Positions 1 through 7,638 are shown, counted from the first letter of the stretch. The stretch is 36,750 nt of DNA from CAYTCZ01 sp964436315 (GCA_964436315.1 CAYTCZ010000024.1:1-36750), one strand, 5' to 3'. Translations and numbers: made by a program. Notes: generated from the sequence alone by a model not told the origin.

Positions 1-53
1 CCGTTCGAGCCTCCGGACGACCGGCCAAAGGTGCCTGACGTGGGAAGTTCTTA

Positions 54-81
54 GAGATTCTCGGCTTCAGCCGAGAATCTC
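54..81 (-). terminator. Hairpin terminator at the end of the first minus-strand operon
   Basis: A perfect 12-bp inverted repeat (54-65 pairs with 70-81) encloses a 4-base loop TTCA. It begins inside the stop codon of the permease gene (TGA at 82-80), so it ends the leftmost minus-strand operon. On the transcribed strand only a short, broken T/A tract follows, so it is an intrinsic-like terminator without a good U-tail, as is common in high-GC actinobacteria. The structure is directly visible; termination activity is inferred. Bases 1-53 beyond it hold nothing I can recognise. Confidence 0.75.
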
Positions 82-487
82 AGCGACTGATCAGGACGAC
101 GCCTGCGATCACGAGTCCCGTTCCGATGATCCTGATCGCTGTCACCGCTTCCGCGAGGAATAACGCCGCGCCGATGAGGGTCACGGCCGGATAGGCCGAA
201 CTCACGGGAACGACTTTGCTCGCCTCCCCGCGAGAAATGGCGACGAAGAAGAGGACGAGTGCAGTCGAAGCACAGATGGCGGTAGCGGCGGCCCAACCAC
301 CTCCGACGCCGAGCGGGAAGCTCGTGCCGCGAAACAGAACCAAGAAGATCGCAATGGCGCCGTACGCGAGCGGGACCCAGAGAACCATCTGCTGCCAGCT
401 GATCGTTCGGAGCGCGAGTGCCGTTGTGACGCCAGCCGTGCCGAGGAAGACTACGTACCCCAGCGTCGGCGGAACCCAGCTTGCCAT
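80..487 (-). CDS. Small EamA/DMT-type membrane permease
   Basis: A 135-residue, very hydrophobic protein with four to five predicted membrane helices. The C-terminal half has the pattern typical of an EamA repeat: SRGEASKVVPVSSAYPAVTLIGA, then a final helix ending in VLISR. Only one EamA repeat is present, about half the length of the usual 10-helix transporter, so it probably works as a dimer, as other single-repeat DMT proteins do. I chose the ATG at 487 because AAGGAG lies about nine bases upstream; the in-frame ATGs at 505 and 523 have no such site. It is the last gene of the operon, 97 bp after the SCP2-like gene, and its stop overlaps the terminator. The cargo cannot be predicted; export or uptake of a small metabolite of this operon is possible. 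Confidence 0.75.
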   Translation of the reverse strand: MASWVPPTLGYVVFLGTAGVTTALALRTISWQQMVLWVPLAYGAIAIFLVLFRGTSFPLGVGGGWAAATAICASTALVLFFVAISRGEASKVVPVSSAYPAVTLIGAALFLAEAVTAIRIIGTGLVIAGVVLISR

Positions 488-584
488 GGCTTTACTCTCC
501 TTCATGCCTCGAGGAAGACGCACGACGCGATTGCGTGCCGGGTGCGTCCGGTTGGAGTTCTCGCTTGTACCCGACCATGAGCCG

Positions 585-998
585 TCAGGCCGTCAGCGGT
601 GCTTCGGTCGCGTTGGGGAGACCAGTCGTGCGGAGGAGCTCGAACTGCCGAGTGAACGAGCGGAGATGCTGCATCAGTACGAGGAGATCTCCCTCGACCT
701 GGAGTCCGCTTCTCGCGGCCGCGGACCAGATCCCGTGGAACATCGGCTCTGGCGTCTCTTCTGTGAGTCGCTCCCACGTCTCTCTCGGCGCACGGAGTGC
801 GAATGCGTAGTGCGCGAGCGGGCCGGGGTCGACCTCGACGGTCTCAACGGACCCATTGCGCATCGTGACGACGATCTGGCGGTCGCCGATCTCGAGCAGA
901 TACGTGCACGAGTAGAGCGTGCCGTGAACCTGCAGCTCGGGGTCGTTGTCACACACCTCGGAGAAGCGCTCGATCCACGAGTCGATCTGGGTCATCAT
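585..998 (-). CDS. SCP2 sterol-binding-domain-like protein
   Basis: A 137-residue soluble protein that looks like a stand-alone SCP2 (sterol carrier protein 2) domain. It starts with an amphipathic helix (WIERFSEVCDND), followed by beta strands (YLLEIGDRQIVVTMRNGSVETVEVDPGP), a helix-rich part, and a C-terminal segment (GLQVEGDLLVLMQHLRSF) of the kind that closes the lipid-binding tunnel. Such proteins bind lipids or hydrophobic acyl groups. The start at 998 (ATG ATG) has GGGAG a few bases upstream; the longer upstream reading frame overlaps the preceding gene and has unrelated composition. It begins two bases after the SnoaL-like gene ends, so the two are co-transcribed. Family assignment is by pattern and moderately sure; the ligand is unknown. 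Confidence 0.6.
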   Translation of the reverse strand: MMTQIDSWIERFSEVCDNDPELQVHGTLYSCTYLLEIGDRQIVVTMRNGSVETVEVDPGPLAHYAFALRAPRETWERLTEETPEPMFHGIWSAAARSGLQVEGDLLVLMQHLRSFTRQFELLRTTGLPNATEAPLTA

Positions 999-1000
999 GC

Positions 1001-1483
1001 TCACTCTCCCAAGAACGGTTGTTTCACCCAGCCGGCTTCGATCGGGCTGACGGTCTGAACGTCGAGGCGAACTTCGGAGAACTTCCAGCCGTCCGTCTCG
1101 AGTCGGTAGCGGTCCGCGTATCGCCCAGTGAGCCAGACCGCCTGCTGTCCGGAGTCGGTGACGAGGGTGCACGGTTGCCAGAGGTACCAGCTTCCGGTGG
1201 CACTCTCGAGATCAGGAGCGACCTCGATGAGCGGAGCGACCATGTAGTGGAGTGCCCAGACGATCTGGCTCGAGACCCCGGCGAAGAATCCGTAGATCTC
1301 GTCGATTCCCTCGTAACGCCCAAAGCGGTCTCCGCCGTCCCACACCGCGTCTGCCGTGAACATCGGCTTCATACGCTCTGGGTCGTATCCGGTATCGCAC
1401 ATGTCGGCATAGCGCGCCTTGAGGGCTCGAATCGCCTCGATTGCTTCCAGCCGGCCTACCCGTTGCTCGAGTTCCGCACCCAT
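1001..1483 (-). CDS. SnoaL-like/NTF2-fold protein
   Basis: A 160-residue cone-shaped alpha+beta protein of the SnoaL-like polyketide cyclase/NTF2 superfamily. Typical features are the N-terminal helix (LEAIEAIRALKARYADMCDTGYDPERM), the MFTADAVWDG strand, the FGRYEGIDEIYGFFAGVS segment and a late WKFSEVRLDV strand. Members include dehydratases, isomerases, cyclases and the small subunits of ring-hydroxylating enzymes, so the exact reaction is open. The ATG at 1483 shares one base with the TGA of the alpha/beta hydrolase (TGATG), pointing to translational coupling; a GTG at 1486 is the alternative start. Its place between a hydrolase and a lipid-binding protein suggests a catabolic or isomerase role. 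Confidence 0.7.
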   Translation of the reverse strand: MGAELEQRVGRLEAIEAIRALKARYADMCDTGYDPERMKPMFTADAVWDGGDRFGRYEGIDEIYGFFAGVSSQIVWALHYMVAPLIEVAPDLESATGSWYLWQPCTLVTDSGQQAVWLTGRYADRYRLETDGWKFSEVRLDVQTVSPIEAGWVKQPFLGE

Positions 1484-2388
1484 CACGCGTCTCCGGCTGG
1501 TTCGGAGTGGGCTGCCACTGGGGCGGCGCCGGCGCTCTTTTGCTCGATGAGCTCGAATGCCCGGGCGAGATACGTTCGAAAGAGCGGGTAGTTCTCGGCC
1601 ATCGGGAAATGACCGAGGCCCGTCATCTCAATGAACTCCGCGCCCGGAATCTGCCGCGCGGCACGTTCGCTGTCCTCCGGGGTCGTAGCCCAGTCGTAGT
1701 TCCCCGTCATCATCACGAGCGGACAGTCCGTTGTATCGATCTCGCCGAGTCGACCACGGAGGTCATGGTCGACGGAGTAGAGATGAAGGTCTCCCCGGCA
1801 CACCTCGCTGCCCTGAGTCGTGTGAAACCAGATGCGCCGGCGCTCGGACTCGGGCGAGAGGGGAGAGGCGAGATCCCAGCAGATGCTCGCGAACGTCGAT
1901 CCGACGTTGACCTCAGGATGACGCCACCAGTCGACGAAGAAACCGGGCGTGTAGTCGCAGGCCTCGAGCGCAATGACGCCGCCAAAGCGGTCGGGGCGCC
2001 GATGGGCGATCTGAAGGGCAATGTTTCCTCCCGTCGACGAGCCCATGAAGATCGGGTCGTCGAGCTCGAGCGCGTCACAGAGGGTGACGATGAAGGCGGT
2101 CGTGAACTCGCTGGTGAGCCGGTATTCCTCCTTCCACCATTCTCTGTTCTCCGGTGGATCTGACTTCCCGTGTCGAGGGAGGTCGTAGGCGATGACCCGG
2201 TAGCGATCCGTGAATTCGTCGTCCTCGAGCAGCCCCATCCACTGGTGGTTGTGGCAGCCGGCTGTGTGCTGGCAGACAATCGGCCTCCCCGTGCCACGCT
2301 CGAGGTAGAAGACCCGGTAGCGGATCTCATCGACCTCGATCGTGATGTAACGGCCCGTAACGGGCGAAATGGCCTCGGCCATACCCAT
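1483..2388 (-). CDS. Alpha/beta-fold hydrolase
   Basis: A 301-residue cytosolic hydrolase with the full alpha/beta-hydrolase layout. It has an oxyanion-region HTAGC motif near residue 41, the strand RYRVIAYDLPRHGKSD, the nucleophile elbow GSSTG with Ser118, a likely acid Asp232 (TGNYDW) and the catalytic His260 (GLGHF). Family members hydrolyse esters, C-C bonds (meta-cleavage products), lactones or haloalkanes; Ser as nucleophile argues against a dehalogenase. The start at 2388 has GGGAGGAG directly upstream; a second in-frame ATG two codons later is possible. It lies 14 bp after the CoA-ligase-like gene and is coupled to the SnoaL-like gene. The substrate is unknown. Confidence 0.8.
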   Translation of the reverse strand: MGMAEAISPVTGRYITIEVDEIRYRVFYLERGTGRPIVCQHTAGCHNHQWMGLLEDDEFTDRYRVIAYDLPRHGKSDPPENREWWKEEYRLTSEFTTAFIVTLCDALELDDPIFMGSSTGGNIALQIAHRRPDRFGGVIALEACDYTPGFFVDWWRHPEVNVGSTFASICWDLASPLSPESERRRIWFHTTQGSEVCRGDLHLYSVDHDLRGRLGEIDTTDCPLVMMTGNYDWATTPEDSERAARQIPGAEFIEMTGLGHFPMAENYPLFRTYLARAFELIEQKSAGAAPVAAHSEPAGDA

Positions 2389-2402
2389 ACGCTCCTCCCT
2401 TT

Positions 2403-3728
2403 TCAGACTTCAACGATGCGCCTGGCTTTGAATGCGGACCGCTCCAACGAGCCCACGGGGTCGAGGCGAGCACCGGGCGTCACCCCGAGCTCCCGTCGTA
2501 ACGCCTGAACCAGGCGCTCCTCGGTGTCATTCGAGTTCGTGGCCGCGAGTTCCACGACGACCGTGCACGACTCCACATGTCCTCCCGTCCCAGGCGCTCG
2601 ATGGATCTCGATCCGAAACTCGTCGGAGAGCTCGGTGAAACTGCGGACGATCAATTCGACCTGACTCGGATAGAACTTCGCTCCCTTGAACACGATCAGA
2701 TCGTCGTGACGGCCCACGATGCCACCCTCGGCTCTGGCGTGTGTTCGCCCACAGGCACACGGCTCTCGGGTTAGCCGCGCGTAGTCGTTCGACCAGTAGC
2801 GCAGCACCGGAGTCGCCTCGCGCGTCAGGTGAGTGAAGACGAGGACGCCAAGCTCGCCGTCGCCAACGGCGTTGCCGGTCTCGGCATCGAGACACTCGAC
2901 CACGACGTAATCCTCCGCGAAATGGATCCCGGTCTTCATTTCGCACTCACTCGCAAAGGTCGGTCCCACCTCGGCGAGACCGTAGTAGTCGAAGGCGTCG
3001 ATCGAGAGACCGGCCTCGAGCTTGCTACGGGTCGCCGGATTCTCGGCGCCAGCCTCGCCTCCGAAGCAGCCGACTCGGAGGGCAAGCTCCTTCGCCTCGA
3101 TTCCCTCGTCGCGGAGCGCCTCAGCGATGTGAAGACCGTAGCTCGGCGTTGCCAGGAGGACCGTGGACTCCACACTTTGAAGGAACTCGGTCTGTCGCTT
3201 CGTCGAGATCCCAGTTCCGGCCGGGATAAGGAGGCAGCCGAGCTGCGCTGCTGCGTAGTGGCAGCTCAGACCCGCGACCCAGAGTCCATACGCGAAGGCG
3301 TTCTGGACGACATCGTCGGGACGCACGCCGAACTGCCAGAGCGTCCTGGCCGTGATGGTCGTGATCGTGGCGACGTCGTTCGCCGACCAGATCGTGACGA
3401 CCGGGACGCCGGTTGTGCCGGTGGAAGGATGAACCTCTCGGAAGTCACGTTGATCCGCCACCGAGAAGGTGCCAAACGGCGGGTGGCGCTCCTGGTCCGC
3501 GCGCAGTTCCTCCTTGGTGACGACGGGGATGCGCTCCAGATCCGCGAGCGTCCGGACGTCGCCAGGCTCGGCTCCCACCTCGGCGAACTTCGCCCGATAG
3601 AGGGCAGAAGCCGTGTGACAACGCTGAACCTGCCAGCGCAGCCGCTCCTCTTGGAGCGAACGCAGCTCCTCGCGCGGCATCGTTTCGACCGCCTCGTGCA
3701 GATACTCGCTCACGAGTGCGAGAAGCAT
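2403..3728 (-). CDS. Phenylacetate-CoA ligase-like adenylate-forming enzyme
   Basis: A 441-residue protein of the PaaK-like branch of adenylate-forming enzymes, which join a carboxylic acid to CoA at the cost of ATP to AMP. The start resembles PaaK proteins (ETMPREELRSLQEERL, then ALYRAKFAEVGAEPGDVRTLADLERIPVVTKEEL). The phosphate-binding loop STGTTGVP is near residue 102, with FDYYGLAEVGP, the GRHDDLIVFKGAKFYPSQ hinge region and a C-terminal Lys in SAFKARR in the place of the catalytic lysine. ATG 3728 is my choice by alignment; it has no strong ribosome site, and a GTG at 3713 is possible. It is first gene of the operon, so it probably activates the acid that the hydrolase and SnoaL-like products act on. 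An aromatic or medium-size acid is likely, but unproved. Confidence 0.8.
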   Translation of the reverse strand: MLLALVSEYLHEAVETMPREELRSLQEERLRWQVQRCHTASALYRAKFAEVGAEPGDVRTLADLERIPVVTKEELRADQERHPPFGTFSVADQRDFREVHPSTGTTGVPVVTIWSANDVATITTITARTLWQFGVRPDDVVQNAFAYGLWVAGLSCHYAAAQLGCLLIPAGTGISTKRQTEFLQSVESTVLLATPSYGLHIAEALRDEGIEAKELALRVGCFGGEAGAENPATRSKLEAGLSIDAFDYYGLAEVGPTFASECEMKTGIHFAEDYVVVECLDAETGNAVGDGELGVLVFTHLTREATPVLRYWSNDYARLTREPCACGRTHARAEGGIVGRHDDLIVFKGAKFYPSQVELIVRSFTELSDEFRIEIHRAPGTGGHVESCTVVVELAATNSNDTEERLVQALRRELGVTPGARLDPVGSLERSAFKARRIVEV

Positions 3729-3753
3729 AAGCGCAGCTGACGCCTGCGTACGC

Positions 3754-3817
3754 GCGGGTCGAGGCCCGCATATGCATGCAGGTTGACGCGTGCGCACACG
3801 CACGTTAACGCGTGCGC
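3754..3817. promoter_or_regulatory. Repeat-rich operator region between divergent genes
   Basis: This intergenic stretch between the CoA-ligase-like gene (minus) and the LLM gene (plus) is packed with symmetrical elements. There is an inverted repeat GCGGG/CCCGC (3754-3758 and 3765-3769), a TGCATGCA palindrome, and a 14-base direct repeat at 3782-3795 and 3804-3817 (GTTGACGCGTGCGC and GTTAACGCGTGCGC, one mismatch, 22-base period). CGTGCG (3789-3794) and CGCACG (3799-3804) also pair as an inverted repeat. A two-turn period suggests a regulator binding one DNA face. No regulator gene lies nearby to assign. Confidence 0.55.
3783..3811 (+). promoter_or_regulatory. Candidate promoter for the LLM gene at 3864
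   Basis: A -35 element TTGACG (3783-3788), a 17-bp spacer and a weaker -10 TAACGC (3806-3811) lie about 50 bases before the GTG start at 3864. Both elements fall inside the two copies of the 14-base direct repeat, so a protein bound there would compete with RNA polymerase. The -10 lacks the final T of the consensus, so the call is moderate. Confidence 0.4.
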
Positions 3818-3863
3818 GAGCGCAGGCTTGACGCCGGGCACGGGCGGCGATTTCATTGCCGAC

Positions 3864-4880
3864 GTGGACATCGGCCTCACGATGAGCACGCACGGACTCC
3901 TGACGCGGGACGACCGGGACTTCTTTCTCCAGCGGCTTGACCCGAGCGACATGCGCCCGGTCGAACTCGCCGTTCTCGCTGAACGGCTCGGCTACCATTC
4001 TGTGTGGTTCTCGGATCACGTGGTGATGGGCCGTGATCCGGAGACCGAGCACACTGCCAATACCTCCGGTACCCGCGCCTATCCGGAGCGTCCGAACATG
4101 CTGGACATCGTGGCAACGATGGGAGCGATCGCCTCGGCGACGGACACGATCCGGATGGCGCCGTCGGTGCTGATCTCACCGTACCGACATCCCCTCAACG
4201 TCGCGCATCAGTTCGCGACGGTCGACGTTCTCTCAAACGGACGCCTGATCATGGGCGTCGGTAGCGGCTGGGAACGAGAAGAGTTCGCGGCGCTCGGCGC
4301 GAGCTACGAGGATCGGGGAGCAGTGACCGAGGAGTCCATCGAGATCTACAAACTCGCGTGGACGGAGCCGTGGCTCTCGTACGACGGAGAGTTCTTCCAG
4401 ATCGACAACGTCTCGATGGATCCGAAGCCGATCCAAAAGCCTCATCCGCCGATCGTCTACGGCGCCGTGACCGCTGCAGGTGCGAGGCGCGCGGGACGAA
4501 CATCGGACGGTCTCTATCCGATGTTCCTCGACACCTTCGCTGATCCCGGACGGTTCGACGGGCTCCGCGAGGTGGTCCTTCGCGAGGCCGAGAGTGTCGG
4601 CCGAGACGTCTCTCACTTCCGTCTGTACGGGTTCGCCTCCGGGCTCGTGACGGACGCAACCGACGAGCTATCCGCCCGCGATCCACGCCCAACGCTCACG
4701 GGAACGACCGACCAAGTGATCTCAGACCTCGAGCGGTTCGCGCACCACGGCTACTCGCACCTCACGATGCATTTCCATGTCCGGTCAGGGACGATCGAGG
4801 AACTCATCGAGATCGCGGAGCGTTTCGCGACCGAGGTCATTCCTGCGGCGCGCGAGATCCAGGCTCGGCCTTTCGCCTAG
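3864..4880 (+). CDS. LLM-class F420/FMN-dependent oxidoreductase
   Basis: A 338-residue TIM-barrel enzyme of the luciferase-like monooxygenase family, close in pattern to F420-dependent oxidoreductases. It has the first strand DIGLTMSTHG, the AERLGYHSVWFSDHVVMG motif, DTIRMAPSVLISPYRHPLNVAHQFATVDVLSNGRLIMGVGSGW (the classical cofactor-pocket segment), PKPIQKPHPPIVYG and GTTDQVISDLERFAHHGYSHL near the end. Such enzymes transfer hydride or oxygen to small organic substrates. I prefer the GTG at 3864 because it puts the first beta strand at residue 2; an ATG at 3882 would cut it off, and longer starts run through the promoter repeats. It ends 35 bp before the scaffold gap and is divergent from the CoA-ligase operon, which it may serve. 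Substrate unknown. Confidence 0.8.
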   Translation: MDIGLTMSTHGLLTRDDRDFFLQRLDPSDMRPVELAVLAERLGYHSVWFSDHVVMGRDPETEHTANTSGTRAYPERPNMLDIVATMGAIASATDTIRMAPSVLISPYRHPLNVAHQFATVDVLSNGRLIMGVGSGWEREEFAALGASYEDRGAVTEESIEIYKLAWTEPWLSYDGEFFQIDNVSMDPKPIQKPHPPIVYGAVTAAGARRAGRTSDGLYPMFLDTFADPGRFDGLREVVLREAESVGRDVSHFRLYGFASGLVTDATDELSARDPRPTLTGTTDQVISDLERFAHHGYSHLTMHFHVRSGTIEELIEIAERFATEVIPAAREIQARPFA

Positions 4881-4915
4881 GGCGGTCGGCGTCAGCTCAG
4901 AGAACGGCTCCCGCT

Positions 4916-5015
4916 NNNNNNNNNNNNNNNNNNNNNNNNNNNNNNNNNNNNNNNNNNNNNNNNNNNNNNNNNNNNNNNNNNNNNNNNNNNNNNNNNNNNN
5001 NNNNNNNNNNNNNNN
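4916..5015. other. Scaffold gap of 100 N
   Basis: Exactly 100 ambiguous bases, the usual placeholder for a gap of unknown length. The true missing length is probably larger, because the LLM gene reading in from the right needs roughly 800 further bases. Gene order across this point is an assembly claim, not an observation. Confidence 0.98.
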
Positions 5016-5206
5016 CGCTCGGCGGGAGCAAGTCTCGAGGATCGTCCGGTGGTTCGCCGCGATCTCGTCGTCTTGGCTCACGGTGGATCTCGACGTGCCA
5101 GACGCTGTCGAGTCCGGCGTCCTCAGCAGCGACACCGAACCCGATCACCCTCGAGGGACATGCCTTCCCCCGAGAGCAGGATCCCGATCTCGGGAGCGCT
5201 ATTCAC
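5016..5206 (-). pseudogene. N-terminal fragment of an LLM-class oxidoreductase, frameshifted and cut by the gap
   Basis: Read on the minus strand from a GTG at 5206 (AGGA about ten bases upstream), the first 19 codons encode an LLM-like first strand, EIGILLSGEGMSLE. The match continues in another frame from about 5148 (VIGFGVAAEDAGLDSVWHVEIHREP, like the AEELGFDSVW motif), and then in a third frame (DEIAANHRTILET, like the IAANTRTI motif of the family). Removing one G from the GGG at 5149-5151 would join the first two parts. Two frameshifts within 190 bases right next to a contig end suggest sequencing or assembly error more than true decay. It lies 27 bp after the HapK-like gene and would be the last gene of the importer operon. 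Confidence 0.6.
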
Positions 5207-5233
5207 TCCAGATCCTGGTCGATTCGGTGACCG

Positions 5234-5578
5234 CTAACCCCAGTAGCGCTCGCAGAACGTGATCTTGAGATTCTCCGACTGGTCGGGGTGATCGGACCCG
5301 TGCTTCGACCAGTCCCTGGTCCACTGCTCGACATTCCCCTGGACGACCGGATCGCCGACGATTGCCTGCCATTTGTCGAAGTCCGCCACTTCCATCAGGT
5401 CGAAGTGGGTGAAGTTCTCCCTGCCCTGGATGCTCTCGCTCACACGCCAGCAGGAGTAATCGAGGATGTCAGGGTTCTGCCGGAAATTCGGGTAATCGAT
5501 CTCGCGAATGAACTTCTCGTATTCCGTCTCGTCGAGCTCACGCGGGGTGTACGTCAGGAGCACGAGCTTCTTCGCCAT
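5234..5578 (-). CDS. Small dimeric alpha+beta barrel protein (EthD/HapK-like)
   Basis: A 114-residue protein that looks like a ferredoxin-fold dimeric barrel: first strand KKLVLLTYTPREL, a helix DETEYEKFIREIDYPNF, a strand ILDYSCWRVSESI, then FTHFDLMEVADFDKWQAIVGDPVVQGNVEQWTRDW. The pattern is closest in my recognition to EthD-type and REDY-like HapK proteins, which often act as small accessory enzymes or ligand-binding partners in catabolic and biosynthetic clusters. ATG 5578 has AGAGAGG upstream, inside the 13-bp gap to the LivM stop; the longer reading frame upstream is an antisense-like extension through LivM. Co-transcription with the importer and with the LLM gene after it suggests a role on the imported substrate. 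No catalytic residues can be assigned. Confidence 0.6.
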   Translation of the reverse strand: MAKKLVLLTYTPRELDETEYEKFIREIDYPNFRQNPDILDYSCWRVSESIQGRENFTHFDLMEVADFDKWQAIVGDPVVQGNVEQWTRDWSKHGSDHPDQSENLKITFCERYWG

Positions 5579-5591
5579 GCGAGCCTCTCTT

Positions 5592-6701
5592 TCAGTCGGT
5601 GGACACCGCACCCGGCGTTGGTGCGGCCTTGGCGGACGCCGGACGTGGCTTGCGCAGCCAGTTGGGACGTTCCCAGTCACCCGGCCAGTTGATTTCCTTC
5701 CCGCCCGTCAGCCCCCTCGGCCGAAGGATAAGAGCGACGAGGAGGATGGCAGCGAGAACGAGGTTTGCCGTCCCCGACGGGGGTGTGACACTCGCGAATC
5801 CGTCAATCTCCCAGCGACGGAAGAGTTCGCTCACGAACATGATCAGGAAGACGCCGACGACCGCTCCGGTGACGCTCGTCATCCCTCCGACGATGAGCAT
5901 CGCGATCGTGATGAACGTGATGTCGAAGAAGAATGCGGCCGGGCTGAAGGTAACGAAGAAATGGCCGTAGAGGGCTCCGGCAACGCCCACGACGAAGGCG
6001 GAGAGAACGAAGGCGATTCCTCGCTGGATCGGTACGCGGACTCCGACCGACTTGGCTGCCGGCAGGTTCTCGCGCGATCCGCGCAAACGTAAGCCGACGC
6101 GCGACTGCTGGAACACGAAGGCGATGACGATGAAAATGAGTGCCCAGATCGTCACCGAGAGGAACGTCGTTGTCGTCGGGACACCGATCATGGTGCTCGT
6201 GCCACGCGTGATGGACGTCGTCTGAACGAGGAAGACGTTCACGATCACGAGGAGTGCCAGCGTGGCGATACCTGCCTGGACGCCCGAGAGTCTGACGATC
6301 GGCGCAACGAACAGCAGGGCGAAAAAGGCCGCAAAACCCCCGCCAGCCAGGGTTGCTTCGATTGTTCCCAACTCGGCCGGGAACACCCAGGACTTCAGCC
6401 ACCCCGGCATCGTCAAGAAGGTCGTCTCCTTCGTTTCCTCGGGGATCGTCAAGAGTGCGGATGTATACGCGCCGATCGCCATGAACGAGATGTGACCGAA
6501 GGACAGAACGCCGGAGTTCCCGCTGAAGATCTGCAGGCCGAGGACGATGATGAGTAGCAGCATCATCAGCACTGCCTGGCGCATGTACGTGGTGTTGTCG
6601 AGCGCGTTTACGAGTCCGTAGCTCGCCGCTATCACCGCGCAGAGGAAGAAGGGAGGCCAGATCCGTCGCGCCGGTCCCTCGAGAGTGCGAATGCGGTTCA
6701 C
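5592..6701 (-). CDS. livM: Branched-chain amino acid-type ABC transporter permease (LivM family)
   Basis: A 369-residue membrane protein with about nine to ten hydrophobic helices and the LivM family signatures: LQIFSGNSGVLSFGHISFMAIGAYTSALL near the start and RLRGSRENLPAAKSVGVRV in the coupling-loop region. GGMTSVTGAVVGVFLIMFVSELFRRW follows late in the protein. It forms half of the transmembrane channel of a HAAT-type importer, with LivH as partner. The start is a GTG at 6701 overlapping the LivH stop by four bases (GTGA) with GGAGG twelve bases upstream. Despite the name, members also import amides, urea, aromatic acids and other small acids, so the family name does not fix the cargo. Confidence 0.9.
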   Translation of the reverse strand: MNRIRTLEGPARRIWPPFFLCAVIAASYGLVNALDNTTYMRQAVLMMLLLIIVLGLQIFSGNSGVLSFGHISFMAIGAYTSALLTIPEETKETTFLTMPGWLKSWVFPAELGTIEATLAGGGFAAFFALLFVAPIVRLSGVQAGIATLALLVIVNVFLVQTTSITRGTSTMIGVPTTTTFLSVTIWALIFIVIAFVFQQSRVGLRLRGSRENLPAAKSVGVRVPIQRGIAFVLSAFVVGVAGALYGHFFVTFSPAAFFFDITFITIAMLIVGGMTSVTGAVVGVFLIMFVSELFRRWEIDGFASVTPPSGTANLVLAAILLVALILRPRGLTGGKEINWPGDWERPNWLRKPRPASAKAAPTPGAVSTD

Positions 6702-7630
6702 GGCGCGGCCTCCGCAAGCTCCTGTCTCTTCAGACGCTCTCGGAGTCGCCCGTACATGCCGAGCCGAACGGCGATCAGCCCGTTGGGTTGCAGGACGAGA
6801 ATCGCGATCACGAACAGGTACGCGAACATCAGCGAGTGGCTTGCGAGCGTGACCGGCAGAGATGCCTGCAAGATGTTGATGATCACGCCGAGGACGAAGC
6901 CGCCGAGCGCCGCCCCGGCAAGGCTGCCGAGGCCGCCGATCACTCCGCCGACGAAAGCGATGAGCAGTGGCCCACGACCGATCTCGGGGTCGACAGCACC
7001 GACGCGGAGGACGTACAGGATGGCAACGACTCCCGCGAGGAAGCCCGTGATCCCGAACGCCGCCGCGATGACCCAGTTGCCCCTTACACCGACGAGCTGA
7101 GCCATACGAAAGTCTTCTGACGATGCGCGCAAGCGAATGCCGAGCATCGTCCGTTTGAGCAGAAGCGTCATCCCGACCAGGACGACGACCGTGATCACCA
7201 TGGTCACGATCGCGAGCCGCGAGATGAGCACGCCGCCGATGTCCATCTGTCGCGTTAACCACGGGTAGGGTTCGACGCCCTTCTGCGGTCCACGGCCAAC
7301 CGTCATCCAGCCGAGTTGTTGCAGGCCGTAGCTCACGGCGAACGACGTAATCAGGAGCGTCACGGGAGATGCCCCGCGTAACGGACGAAACGCCACCTGG
7401 TCGAGAACCAGGGACAGGATCACGACGACGACCAGCGTGATCAAGATCATCGCGACCCAACCTAGACCCCGGGTGTAGAACATCGTGAAGGCACCGGCCA
7501 TGATCAACTCGCCATAGGCGAAGTTCATGAGCCCCATGACGTTGAAGAGCAATGCCAGCCCGAGTGCCATCACGGCGAACAGCGCCCCGAAGGCGATCGC
7601 GTCGATGGTGTACTGGATTGCGGTTGCCAC
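6698..7630 (-). CDS. livH: Branched-chain amino acid-type ABC transporter permease (LivH family)
   Basis: A 310-residue membrane protein with about eight helices and clear LivH signatures: LLFNVMGLMNFAYGELIMAGAF near the N-terminus, SFAVSYGLQQLGWMTVGRGPQ, and the coupling segment MLGIRLRASSEDFRMAQLVGV. GGLGSLAGAALGGFVLGVI follows towards the C-terminus. It pairs with LivM to form the inner-membrane channel. The start is a GTG (7630); the ribosome site AAGGA overlaps the TAA of livF (7641-7639), so translation of the two genes is linked. An out-of-frame shadow reading continues through this gene upstream of livM and is not real. Confidence 0.92.
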   Translation of the reverse strand: MATAIQYTIDAIAFGALFAVMALGLALLFNVMGLMNFAYGELIMAGAFTMFYTRGLGWVAMILITLVVVVILSLVLDQVAFRPLRGASPVTLLITSFAVSYGLQQLGWMTVGRGPQKGVEPYPWLTRQMDIGGVLISRLAIVTMVITVVVLVGMTLLLKRTMLGIRLRASSEDFRMAQLVGVRGNWVIAAAFGITGFLAGVVAILYVLRVGAVDPEIGRGPLLIAFVGGVIGGLGSLAGAALGGFVLGVIINILQASLPVTLASHSLMFAYLFVIAILVLQPNGLIAVRLGMYGRLRERLKRQELAEAAP

Positions 7631-7638
7631 GTGTTTCC

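Noticed and set aside
3729..4052. N-terminal extension of the CoA-ligase-like frame
   Set aside because: It runs through the divergent promoter repeats and the start of the plus-strand LLM gene and has no homology pattern.
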